DNA of 64,000 nucleotides from Auriscalpium vulgare (GCA_019915015.1 JAHBBC010000009.1:1054001-1118000), one strand, 5' to 3'. Shown: positions 46,008 through 56,964, counted from the first letter of the stretch. Notes: a model not told the origin generated them from the sequence alone. A program made the numbers and translations.

Positions 46008-46875
46008 TCAGTTCTTGAATTCCGTCAATGCCGAGTGCACCTCAGTGAGCTCCGCCTTGGCCGGCAGCTCGCCCACGAGCGTGTCAAAAGAGGCGTGTGC
46101 CGCGCCATTGCCTTGCACAAGGTGCTCCGCAAAGCTCGGCAGCCCCTTGAAGAGTTCGTACAGCGTGCTGGACTTGCGCTCGCTCACATGCGCCTACATC
46201 GGTCGTCAGCGCGTCAGCCACCGGGTCCTGCGTTGTAGCTTCTCACCTTGACACTGCTCCATCCGACGACGAGGATGTACGTGCCGGGCGTCTCGACAGC
46301 ACGGCCGTACGACGCAGCGATGACGCCTGTCTGCGGGTTGTTCCCGTACGCGATCAGCTTGTCGAGCGTCGCTACGACACTCTTGTCCTCGTCAGCTTTG
46401 GGAGCGATCCAGAGAAACTCGGTGAGCGGGGCGCGCAGGGCGGGGGCCGGGCTGACGACGAAGTGGACGGAGACGACTGTGGCGGCGCCGGCGAGCTCGG
46501 GTATGAGCAGATTGATGTAGCCCTGGTACGTCGGGCTATTCTTGTATGCCTCGTGGGCCTCGATGGAGTCCCAGTCTGCAAACCTCAGGTGAGTCGTGCG
46601 TCTGCGACATCGGCAAGAGCGCGCTCACCGATCGCCACTAGGATGCTCGGGCTCTCCAACTCGATCCCGCTGAAGATCCTGCAAATACCATCAATCGATA
46701 TTGATGGCCAATGAAGAAGAGAGGTGCGCACTCACTCATGAACACCATCATAATGGCGCAAGTACTGGAAAGCAGGGCGGATGATCGACTGGTCCTTGAT
46801 GTATGCATCGGACGCGGGTGCATATGCGATCTCCCATGCGTGCTTCTGCTGGGGGGTGGCTGGTGCATCGGACAT
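46008..46875 (-). CDS. two-domain dimeric alpha+beta barrel protein (copy A)
   Basis: Protein of about 220 residues from four or so exons, starting at 46875 (MSDAPATPQQKHAWEIAYAP) and ending FKN at 46008. Exon joins give RHYDGVHEIFSGIELESPSI, then DWDSIEAHEAYKNSPTYQ and INLLIPELAGAATVVSVHFV. This resembles the ABM/Dabb ferredoxin-like barrel seen in quinol monooxygenases and stress-response proteins. A second half-domain follows: LRAPLTEFLWIAP, TYILVVGWSSVKAHVSE, LYELFKGLPSFAEH. The enzymatic role is unknown and no catalytic residue can be assigned. It is the most intact of four related copies in the window and was tandemly duplicated to 47.9-48.8 kb with its upstream region. Confidence 0.72.
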
Positions 46876-47903
46876 CTTGTACGTGTTATCTGGCGAGGCG
46901 TCACGAATGTAGTGCAGCTCTAACTTGCGTTCGCCTCTCTTATATGTTTGTCAGGACATTGTTTCCGATCCAGCCCCGCAGCGCTCCGGCTAAGTCATGA
47001 CATTCATGACACTTTGAAAACGCCCTTATGCGCCCCGGATGAAGGAAATGTACAGGTCTGGGCGCGCTGCCCTGCTAGCGACCACTTGAATTTCTTGGCG
47101 AAGAACGGACGGCTGTAGACGGCTGTCAGCTCTATGCTCCGGCGTTCCTCCTCGTACCTCCCGGCCTCCACACATCAAAAACCTCAGCCGCTGTCAGGGG
47201 CAAAAGAGTCTTTGACGTTTCCTTGCCGAATATGAAGATGAAGACAAGGCGTTGGTCGCGTCAATGAATAGCTGTACAAGCTGTGTCGACTTAGTGACCA
47301 CAACGTGACAACCTGCTTTCTTGCTCAAGTGCTCAGATCTCCCCCCTTCTTGCGAGTTCTGTGCAATTACGAGACACTGGTAGTAGAACAGAAACATACA
47401 TGAATGGTCTGGACCGGGGGGTGCCTGGCCGAGTAAGTCTATCTTAGTATGGCGTTTGAGACTTCATCGGCCTGAGGGGACTAGGCCCTACTAGGCCCTC
47501 GTTTACATGATTTCGCTAGCGTGTGCCTGGGTCACTGGCCCGGTGTCTGCGCGTCGCGCGAATCTGCATTATAACAGAACGACTATCTTCTGTGCCAAGG
47601 TCAGCCACGGAGACTAATACTGCATCATCGTAGCGGCATGTCCACAGTCCACGTGTCTGACTCTGCCGGTTTCCATCTTGTGGCAAGTATCGCCGGGGGC
47701 CAGCGACAGACGCGGCTCAAAGAGATATTCACCACCTGGCCTTGCAAGGCACTTGCCCACAGGTTTTCTCTCTAGATTTCAGATCGCCCTCACAGCCGCC
47801 AAGCATATGGTCTTCTCCGAACACCGTAACTGTCATATGGTGACTTCCCTTTGGTATTCCTCTCTGCGTGTACATCTTTACTAACAGTGGCCCTGCTCTC
47901 TGC
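46876..47903. other. intergenic, includes duplicated promoter A
   Basis: About 46960-47095 (GTTTCCGATCCA, then TAAGTCATGACATT and GTACAGGTCTGGGCGC) recurs at about 48885-49025 upstream of copy B, so gene and promoter were duplicated together. The remainder shows nothing. Confidence 0.5.
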
Positions 47904-48799
47904 TCAGTTCTTGGATTCCGTCAATGCCGAATGCACCTCAGACTTCAGTGAGCTCTGCCTTCGCAGACAGCTCGCCCACGAGCGTGTCAAACGAGGCATG
48001 CGCCACCCCATTCAAGTTGCCTCGCACAAGGTGCTCCGCAAAGCTCGGCAGCCCCTTGAAGAGTTCGTACAGCGTGCTGGACTTGCGCTCGCTCACGTGC
48101 GCCCACAGAGTCGGGCGGAGTCACCGCGTCAGGACTCCGCCCCCATCATGGCCCTGCGCTGTAGCTCCTCACCTTGACACTGCTACATCCGACGACGACG
48201 ATATATATATGTGCCGGGTGTGTCGACAGCAGCGCCGTACGACGCAGCGATGACGCCCGTCTGCGGGTTGTTCCCGTACGCGACGAGCTTGTCCAGCGTC
48301 GCGACGACAATCTTGTCCTCGCCAGCTTTGGGAGTGACCCAGAGAACCTCGGTGAGCGGGGCGCGCAGAGCGGCGGCCGGGCTGACGACGAAGTGGACGC
48401 GGACGGGTGTGGCGCCGCCGGAGAGCTCGGGAATGAGCAGATTGATGTAGCCCTGGTACGCCGGCTCCTTCTTGTATGCCTCATATGCCTCGATGGAGTC
48501 CCAGTCTGCAAGCATCATGTGAGTATTGTGCCTGCGACATCGGCGAGTGCGCTCACCGATCGCCACCAGGATGCTCAGGCTCTCTATCTCGATTCCGCTG
48601 AAAGTCTTGCAAACACCATGTATCAATATTGATGGCCGACGTGGACGGTGGAAGAGAGGTGCGCGCTCACTCATGAACACCATTGTACTGGCGCAGGTAC
48701 TCGAAAACAGGGCGGATGATCGACTGGTCCTTGATGCACGCATCGGACGCGGGTGCATATGCGATGTGCTTCTGCTGCGGTGGTTGGCGTCTGGGACAT
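47904..48799 (-). pseudogene. alpha+beta barrel gene copy B, disabled
   Basis: Tandem copy of A. Against A it has three kinds of damage. In exon 1 a 2-nt loss after the start codon shifts the frame, and a 9-nt loss removes AWE; the shifted frame reaches a stop exactly at the first splice site. The first acceptor changed from TTTGCAG to TTTGCAAG, shifting exon 2 by one. A 7-nt insertion near 47941 brings in a TGA at 47938, which removes the last ten or so codons. The middle exons (DWDSIEAYEAYKKEPAYQ, LLIPELSGGATPVRVHFVV) are still open. An unannotated alternative start could rescue it, but a decaying gene is more likely. Confidence 0.7.
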
Positions 48800-49559
48800 C
48801 TTGAATGTTATTTGGCGAGGAGGCGTCGCGATTGTAGTGCAGCTCTAACTCGCGTTTAAGTATCTCTCTTATATGTTTCTCACGAGACCGTTTCCGATCC
48901 ACGGAGTTTGCTTACCCCCGCAGCATTCCTGCTAAAGTCATGCCATTTATGAAACTTTGCAAACGCCTGATGCGCCTGGATGAAGACACGAAGACATGTA
49001 CAGGCCTGGGCGCACTGCCAGCAGTTAAATGTCTTGGCAAAGAACGGATGGTCGATGGCTAAATGAAAATGTAACAGTGGTGCTTGTGCAGGGTGCGAAT
49101 ATCACAGGAGGAACACTAGGGAACACTGCTCACTAATTTTTAAGTTACGATCTCGGGGCCCAGATGCGTGCGGTTTTCCTGAGCCCTCGCTTTCCTCCAA
49201 GTGCTTCAAACATTCCTCTCCTCCGGGTCCTGCCAATCCCACTTCTTCGGCGATATTCGCGCGGCACGTAAGCACGGTACGTATACACGCCGCACCTTGA
49301 TTGAATTGAGCATTAAACAAGGGCCTATCCTGGCGTAGTCTTCGGCGCTGCATTAGCGCAATTAACTTGAAACAGCGTCTGAGGATTTTGATGTGTGGAG
49401 GCCGTGAGACGAACGCCGCAGCATGGGTCGAGCTGACAGCCATGTCGCGCGCAATGCCACGTTTCAGGTATGTCAAATCGGATGGGCATATGATCGGATC
49501 TAATGTGTCTTGTTTATCATAGTATTAGGTTGGTATTCGCACTTGGTGTGACTTTGGGC
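48800..49559. other. intergenic, includes duplicated promoter B
   Basis: Holds the copy of the barrel-gene upstream segment at about 48885-49025. Nothing else was recognised up to the left edge of the orphan-gene fragment at 49560. Confidence 0.5.
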
Positions 49560-50460
49560 TATCCGTAAGACGGTGGTCCGACTGGCCTCACAGTCAACAA
49601 AGCTGTGACGAGATGGAAGTGCAGACGAGATAGGATCAAGCGTCCCCACCCGCAATGATTTCATGCATGGTCTCGGGTTGAGTCCAGCGTAGCAAGGAAG
49701 GCTGGTATCATCGAAGTCGAACGCCGGGAGGGGGAGCGGGATAGCAGAGAGCAACGCGGCATACGGGGCCCGTCACACGCACCTTACCCAATCGTATCCT
49801 CGGCTCGCCGGGACCACGCCGTCGCCAATACATGGTCCACGCCAACGCGCTGCAGGTACTCAGCCTCGTTGGGCGGACCCGAGTGTCCCCTATGTATGAA
49901 GCAATAGTTGACAGCGAGCGAGACAAAAGCCTGTTGTATTTCCAGCCCGAGCGCTGCATCTTCTGGTTTTTGGGCCTCCTGTGGAACCTGGGGACCTTCT
50001 GCCCCCGTGGTGGCCTCCTGGCTCCTCCTGGGCGACGGCCCAGTGAGCCAGTGCTTCTTGGCTGTCTTAGCGGCGGCCTTCGCCTTCTTGATGCCACTCT
50101 TAACCTCCACAAGGAACTCCCTCATGACCAAATTAGTGTCACCCGAGGCTACAACATTATCGATCTGCTGCCAATCGATCAGCAACGCGTCGATTGGACT
50201 CCTTGAAGGGAACGCTCAATACGCACACGCGTCCGCAAGCCGCTCGGGAAGCTTGACCGAAGACTGTTGCGAAGTTTGTTGGCTGACAGAATCTTTCCCC
50301 CGGTCTGTATGGGAAAGCGGGTGATTTGCCTTGGCCGACAAAGTGAACGCGGGCTAAGAGTTCCCCTCGTTGCATGCCGAGAAAAGCCTTTCGGCGGGTG
50401 CGGGTCTATAAGGGTGCGTTGGAACTTGTTCTGCGTTGGTCGCCCTTCGGGCAATCACAA
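49560..50460 (-). pseudogene. internally deleted copy of the 625-aa gene
   Basis: Homologous to both ends of 54251-56289. Its right part carries first-exon remnants (GRPTQNKFQRTL against GRPTLNMYFR; SGLRTRVRIERSL) and much of exon 2 (ALGLEIQQAFVSLAVNY, VGVDHVLATA). Sequence then jumps inside intron 2 (GCTCTCTGCT) directly to the 3' part of the last exon (IPLPLPAFDFDDTSLPCYAG). About 1.1 kb is missing, with the junction near 49743. The splice acceptor of intron 1 (GCTGAG in the intact gene) is GCTGATCG here. The left edge, ATCCGTAAGACGG at 49560, coincides with the left edge of the intact copy near 54120. Confidence 0.75.
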
Positions 50461-51074
50461 TAGGCAGGCGACTGCATGGCAGACAGACTGAGCTACAGAT
50501 CTTGAGAGTTCGTTGCGACGATTCGTTGCGACGAAACATGAAAAACGGCGAAAGGCGAATCTCTGACTTGAGAACTCGGGCTACCGGGCCGGCGCGCTCT
50601 GCGCGGAGTTTCAACGAGTGCCGCGCAGCACCGCGTCGACTTCTCTCTCTCTCCACCACCTGCCTACGAATACATGAATTAACACCCTTCCACTGCTAGA
50701 ATCACTTTCGCATCCTATCCAGCACACGTGTACGTGCGCCTTGGGCTTTCCTCGCGCGATGTTTGTATCACGAGACGCGCCGTCTTGTCTACCATCAGGC
50801 GATGTGCTAATAACTTGCTGTCGGGAACTTGGTGCTTTGAAGCTGCATCGCCGGAAGCGACATCGCCCACCGGTCACCCTTTACCACCGTCATTCGCGTT
50901 CATGCGTCCATGGTTCCACGGGCGTTGGCACCTCAAGGCCACAAAACCGCTGTGGCTTCCATAAAAAGCGCTCTGGATTTTGTTGTCAGTGTTATGTACT
51001 TTCTCTTCGAGTTCTGGGTAAGTGCTCGCTAGTATGTATTCTCTTTTTTGTGATAACCGTGGCCTTTCTCCGGC
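50461..51074. other. intergenic, nothing recognised
   Basis: Between the deleted copy of the orphan gene and barrel gene copy C. No coherent exon was seen. Confidence 0.45.
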
Positions 51075-51940
51075 TCAGTTGAATTCCATCAATACTGAGT
51101 GCACATCCGTGACCTCTGCCTTCTTCGACAGCTCGCCTACGAGGTCACCAAAAGAGACCGCGCTTTTACCTCGGATGTAGTGCTCAGCGAAGCTCGGCAG
51201 CGCCTTGAAGAGGTCGTGCAGCGTGCCGGACGGACACTCGCTCACGTATGCCTGCAGCGACCCAGGTCAGTCGCCACTCACCTCGCCCATGCAGATGCTT
51301 ACCTTGAAACTGCTCCATCCGACAACGACGATGTACGTGCCCGGCGTCTCGACAACAGGGCCGTACGACGCAGCGATGACGCCCGTCCGCGGGTTGTTCG
51401 CGTACGCCACGAGCTTGTCCAGCGTCGCGACAACATTCGACTGGGTGGCGTCAGTTTTGGGCGTGACCCAGAGAACCTCGGTGATGGGCGCGCGCAGAGC
51501 GCCGTCGGGGCTGACGACGAAGTGGACGTGGACGGGCGTGGCACCGCCCGCAATTTCGGGCGTGAGCAGGGTGATGTACTCCTGGTAGGCCGGCGTCTTC
51601 TCATATGCCTCATGGGCCTCCAGGGAAACCCAGTCTGCGACCTCCGGTGAGTAGTGCGTCTATGAGATCTTGACAAGAGCGTGCTGACCGATCATCACCA
51701 GAACGTTTGGGTTCTCCAACTCGATCCCGCTGAACATCCTGCACACACCATACATCAATATCGAGCCGACTGACCTGGAAGAGAGGTGCGCACTCACTCA
51801 AGAGCACCATTGTATTGGCGTAGGAACTCGAATGAGGGATAGGCGATCGACTGATTCTTGATGAACGCCTCCGACGCAGGCGCATAGGCGACCTCCCATG
51901 CGTGGCTCTGCTGCGGGGTGGCCAGTGATATAGTAGACAT
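51075..51940 (-). CDS. two-domain alpha+beta barrel protein (copy C)
   Basis: Paralogue of the 46-kb gene, with the same exon plan and an open frame throughout. It starts at 51940 (MSTISLATPQQSHAWEVAYA) and ends VHSVLMEFN at 51075. Joins give RQYNGALEMFSGIELENPNV, then DWVSLEAHEAYEKTPAYQE, TLLTPEIAGGATPVHVHFVV, TEVLWVTPKTDATQ and TYIVVVGWSSFK. It differs from A and B throughout, so it is an older duplicate. The upstream segment shared by A and B is not present. It looks functional; role unknown. Confidence 0.72.
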
Positions 51941-52409
51941 CTCTGGCGGTGAGGTCGTCCTGACTGGGCATGCCATGCATTGCGTCCGCCTCTTTTATAC
52001 TTACACTTCGCAGGAGACTTCCCGGCAATATTCTGCCGCCCTTTCGGTGATTACGTCGGTGATTACGATATACATCGGAGATTCTCTAATTGCTAGTCCG
52101 AGACCAAGCTGACTCGGGTTTCAGGTCTGTGGCTGAAGCGCGATCAATCTCTTGACGACTGCTTCAGGATTTCGACGTGATGTTTATTCGCTAGATGTCT
52201 GCGCCCGTTCAGATAGGAAGGCTGACATGGACACCTTGCTGTGATCAATGGTCTCGACGGGGGTGAATACATCCATCTTCTCGTGGTCTCCGAGCGCAAG
52301 CGCAGTGCGCAGCGCCGACAAGCGACTATTGATTCAACCAATAAGTGCTCTCCGACATGTCCGTGTGGGACCGGTATGAGCATCACCTATTCGCGTAGTG
52401 GTGGACGGG

Positions 52410-53190
52410 CCTTGGCTTGGCCTGAAGCCAGTGGCTTTGGCTTGGCTTCCAAGGGCTTGGGCCTGTCCTGAGGTCAAGCCAGGCCAAGCAAGGAGGCCTT
52501 GGCCTGGCTTTGGTTTGGCTTTGGCTCAGGCCATTGGCCCAGGCACAGAGTCATGTGATCTCACTGAACAAATGTAACGGGCTTTGACTAGCCCATCACT
52601 TGCCTTTGTTGCTTCCGAGGATGACAAGGATGATCAATGACGGACAGGAACGCACAGCAAAGCCGATAAAGATGACGAGCGCAACACACAGGAACGCGCA
52701 GCGGAGACGACAAGGGCAAGGGCGACGTGCAGGGGCGCGCAGTGAGACGACAAGCAGGGATGTGGGGGCATGGGTGCGCGGCGAGGAGGGCGTGCCGAGC
52801 GCAGCAAGGGCGATGAGCAGGGGTGCGTGATGAGCGCATCGGACAAGGCACAGCGCCGCAACAAGCAGGGTTGCAGGGTGCGCAGCGGCGGCAACAAGCA
52901 CGCCGGGCACGCAGCGAGGGCCACTCCACACAGGCTCTGTTCCCTTGTCCCATCCTTGCCCTCATGAAGCCCCTCTAAACATAACCATGAATTGTTAACT
53001 CTTCTGTCCAACTTGATCAGCACACCAGCCAGCCATGATCCCGCGCCCCAAAAGCCCAGGGCCTGAGGGCTTGGCTTGGGCTTCAGGCAGCTGAAGCCAG
53101 GCCAAAGCCTCTTGCGGGCCAACACATTAGGCTTGGCTTGGCTTGGCCTACTGGGGCTTGGCTTGGCCTGGCTTTTGGCCTGAGGCCAAG
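52410..53190. repeat. TTGGC-rich simple/inverted repeat region
   Basis: Two blocks (about 52410-52545 and 53055-53190) are made of GGCTTGGCTTGGCCT-like units with their complements (AGGCCAAGCC), so they can fold into hairpins. They bracket about 500 bp of GCA/CGA-rich sequence (ACAAGCAGGG, AACGCGCAGCGG). This may be a degenerate non-autonomous element or an expanded microsatellite. No coding sequence was seen from 51941 to 53569. Confidence 0.65.
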
Positions 53191-53569
53191 CCGAGCACAT
53201 CACTATATTCGCGTCCGTGGCATGCATCAGAATTCACCAGTGAGCACGCAGCGTCGACTGCATGCCCTGCTGATTTAATCCACATGAAAAACACGATGGC
53301 GAATGCACAGATCAGAGCAGTATGCTATCCTGAGATACGGCGGCACGACACAAGCTGAAGGTTCTATCTTGAAAAAGCCCATTTCGTTTCTGCACAAGAG
53401 CTTTCAAAGGCCGGGACGACTCAGGAGTGTCCCTCGTTCTTTGGCAGGCTGTTATCCCGTTGAACACGATGCCTACAAACGACTCAGAAGTGCTACTGAT
53501 TCATCTATTGCAAGAGTACTCACGCCACCACAGTTTGACCGAGAACGCAGCTACCTGCCTATATTATTC

Positions 53570-54114
53570 CGATGCCTACAAACGCAGTGCTACTGGTTTA
53601 TCTAATGCAAAGAGCACTCAATCCATTACGATAGCTTTAGACTGAAGTTGACACCTAAAATTCCTTGCGCCGACTGACCATCCCGTGTACTGCCCCGTCA
53701 CGTCGACGACAGCCCATGCACATCCTCCAAGAGATCCAGAAGCGTGCTCGCGCTCCACGCCTGCGTGCGACACGAGTCGTAGCAGAACGCGCCGTCCTTG
53801 TTCGTCAGCTCAGGCAAACCGGCCCACGGATCGCCGCGGATGTGCGCACGCGGCGTGCGCAGGAGGTCCAGGACATGATGGAGGGTCACGTTGGAGTCCT
53901 TCAGTCATTCATCAGCCAAAGCCTCATATTGAATGCAAAGACGTACCTTTTTCCCAGCACCATACTTCGCATTGAAGTGTAGGTACGCCCGCAAGAAGTA
54001 GCCGAGCGGCCAGCCCCACTCTGGTCCCTGAAAAGTGCATTGTATCAGTGACAAGTATGAGAGGAGCTCGCTGGTACACACCTGATGGTAGTTCCTGCCT
54101 TTGGCGACGGCAGC
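53570..54114. repeat. direct repeat copy 1: debranching enzyme gene 3' end
   Basis: About 545 bp matching 56400-56964: the 3' flank and last coding part of the debranching enzyme gene. Coding parts are identical over about 185 bp, then diverge; overall about 90% by eye. A further copy of the 3'-flank motif CGATGCCTACAAACG with GTGCTACTG lies just upstream at 53467, so that piece is present twice in tandem here. Confidence 0.85.
53698..54114 (-). pseudogene. 3' fragment of the glycogen debranching enzyme gene
   Basis: Encodes only the last portion of the enzyme ([37 protein letters not shown] and stop at 53698), with the intron preceding it still recognisable. It breaks off at GGCGACGGCAGC, where the 625-aa gene module begins. 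It cannot make the enzyme. Confidence 0.88.
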
Positions 54115-54250
54115 ATTATTATCCGTAAGACGGCGGTGGGGTAGCTCCCACTGGCCTCACAGTCAACAAACGTCGCAAAATTGATATAGCACATCATACA
54201 TACACAAATGGCGCGCCGGTGGTGAAAGGATACAGTGAGACGAGATAGGA

Positions 54251-56289
54251 TCAAGCGTGCCCACCCGCAAGGATTGCATGCTTGGTCTCGGGGTCGAGTC
54301 CAGCGTAGCAAGGGAGGGTGGTATCATTAAAGTCGTACTCCGGGAGTGGGAGCGGGATGTCAGGTTCACTCCTAGTGTACTCTTCCAACCAGCGCTTGAA
54401 TAGCTTCTCTCGCTCTTCGGAAACTTCAACGGTCTCGACATTGCGACGCCTCTTCTGGGGCCCTTCCTGCCTCGGGGACGCATTGCGCTTCAAGTTCTTC
54501 CCCTTGGGCCCTGGAAATCCATCGCGCTTCTGAACTCCAGGCTTACCGCCGTCAACCCCACGACCGCCACCTGCACCCCGACCTCCGCCGCGGCCCTTAC
54601 CTCCATCACCGACATCATCGCTCACGTCGCTGTCGTCAATGTCATCGCCAGCGTCATCCTCTGACTCATAGCTGCCCTCTGTTTTGACGAGCTTTGCCTT
54701 CTGCAACTTGCTTGCGGGACGACCAGCGCTGTGCGTTGCCCGCCAGGTATGCGGCAGCTTCTTGAGGGCATCTTTCAGGTTCTCCCCTTTCATTTCCAAG
54801 AGCATTCGAACCGCTTTGTCAGCTAGGACGTGCTCGCGCAGGCGAGCGATGAAGATGAAGAAACGAACAAGGTCAACCGGCACGCGCAGGTCAAGAGCAT
54901 AGTGTTCTTGGCAAAGGAGGTTGGCCCGCTGGGTCATGTCTTTGTCCTGAGTACAGCTTAGTTTGGCAAACCACTTGTAAATGGCCAGATGGAGCTTGCC
55001 TGGTATACCCAACGCATACTGTATATTTTCAACATCCCTTTGGAAAATGTGCAACCAAAGACCTCGCTGTTGTCGAACCCGATGGCGAGCCGCTGCAACA
55101 TAGCGGACCCGAGGTCGTACGCAAGCTGGTTAAGAGCCACCAATCCCTTCCGATTCGTTTCGAATGCCAGCACGATAAAGCTGAGAACGGTGTCTTGATC
55201 CACAGTCATCTCCCAAAAGGCGTCGTGCTTGCTTGGAGGATCTTGGTCAAAGTCCCTATCTTCCTCAGCGGGGCATAAGTATTCGCTCGGGGGAAACAAC
55301 TTGTCATTGGGTTCTTGTCCTAATTCAAGGTCGGGGAGCTCCTGGTATGTGTGCGAGGTTTCGACAACGAAAAGCCCGTCGGGCTTGCAGGAGGGTCCGG
55401 TGACAGGCTCTGCGTACCGGGATTTTGCATGGACATAGGGGTCTCTGTCCTATCCAAACGCTGAGCAGAGAGCATCGCTGCATGACGGGGGTCGCACGCA
55501 CTTGTACACAATCTTATCCATGGCTGGGAACCGCACCGCCGCCATCACATGGTCCACGCCAGCGCGTCCGGTGGTTCCCCTCGCGGCCACTATGAGCCGA
55601 TGACCGACGGCGAGCGAGGATAAAGCCTGTTCTATCTCCAGCGCGAGCGCTGTGTTTCGGGCCTCTCCAATCTCGGCGCCCTCTGCGTCCTTGGCACCCT
55701 CTGCGGCGGCAGCCTTTGCGCCTGCTGAGTCGGCTCCCCCGGCTCCTGCGGTGGCCTCTTCGGCGGCGGCCTTGGCCTTCCTCTCGGCCTTCCTCTCGGC
55801 CTTCCTCTCGGCCTTCCTGGCGTCTCTATCCGCACTCTGGATGCTTCTTTTGAGTTCGTCTACGAAATTCCACGTGAACTCAGTAGTGTCGCTGGAGCCT
55901 AGAACATTAGCTAGTCTCCGTTGCCGACCTTGCGCGGAAGACAGTCGTTCCGCCACCAGAACATCAGCGATCTGGAGCCAATCTCAGCAAGGCGTCGGGT
56001 GAAGAGAGCGCTCAAAACGCACACGCGTCCGCAAGTCGCTCGGGAGTTCCAATTCGCCAAAGATTGCTGAGAAATTTGATGGCGAATAGAACAATGTATA
56101 ATCTTCGTATACGGAGTCGGGTGTTTGGCCTTCGACGGCAAAGTGAACGGGGGCTAAGTTCCCGCTGTTAGTGGCTGAGAAGAGTTGCGTTGTTCCGGCG
56201 GCTCTAAAGTACATATTCAACGTTGGTCGTCCGTCAGGGTCAGGGAATACGTACAACGAAGCTGAAATTTTTCTGGAGGCCTCCGACAT
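54251..56289 (-). CDS. uncharacterised 625-aa protein with RGG-like tail
   Basis: Not recognised with certainty. Four exons: 56289-56025, 55982-55502, 55444-55009 and 54946-54251 (1878 nt). Residues 1-90 look beta-rich (SLYVFPDPDGRPTLNMYFRA). Helices with an Ala/Lys/Glu coiled coil follow (repeated AERKAERK). The middle reads VDHVMAAVRFPAMDKIV, CKPDGLFVVETSHTYQEL, LNQLAYDLGSAMLQRLAIGF and EVFGCTFSKGMLKIYSMRW. This order recalls the PD-(D/E)xK-like domain in front of fungal FunK1-type kinases, but no kinase domain follows; that similarity is inference from pattern. The tail is acidic, then Gly/Arg-rich (GRGGGRGAGGGRG) with KKRRRN-like basic motifs, suggesting nuclear or nucleic-acid contact. 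It lies between two copies of the debranching enzyme 3' end. Confidence 0.68.
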
Positions 56290-56399
56290 GATGGCATAGA
56301 CGCAAGAAGGCGCGATTAATGCAAGACTGATAGCTGTTGGCGGAGTCCGAAATGCATGTGACCGAAAACGCGGGGGCCGTCGCTTCGTTTCACGTTTCA

Positions 56400-56964
56400 C
56401 GATGCCTACAATTCGAACGAACTAGTGCTACTGATTTATCGAGTGCGAAGAGCACTCTATCCATTACGCAAACTTTGAACAAAATCCATGCTTGAAGTTG
56501 ACACCGAACATCCTTTCGCCGACTAACCATCCCGTGTGCTGTCCCGTCACGTCGACGACAGCCCATGCACATCCTCCAAGAGATCCAGAAGCGTGCTCGC
56601 GCTCCACGCCTGCGTGCGACACGAGTCGTAGCAGAACGCGCCGTCCTTGTTCGTCAGCTCAGGCAAACCGGCCCACGGATCGCCGCGGATGTGCGCACGC
56701 GGCGTGCGCAGGAGGTCCAGGACATGATGGAGAGTAACGTTGGAGTCCTTCAGTCCTCCATCAGCCAAAGCCTCATATTGAACGGAAAGACGCACCTTAT
56801 TCCCAGCGCCGTACTTCGTGTCGAAGTGAAGGTACGCCCGCAGGAAGTAGCCGAGCGGCCAGCCCCACTCTGGTCCCTGAGAAGTGCATTGGATCAGTTA
56901 CAAGTGTGAAGGTAAGCTCGCTGGTACACACCTGATGGTAGTTCCTGCCTTTGGCGACGGCAGC
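56400..56964. repeat. direct repeat copy 2: debranching enzyme gene 3' end
   Basis: The resident copy, continuous with the full debranching enzyme gene. It matches 53570-54114 and continues past the break point (GGCGACGGCAGC) into GTCATCCGAGTCG of the intact gene. Confidence 0.85.
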
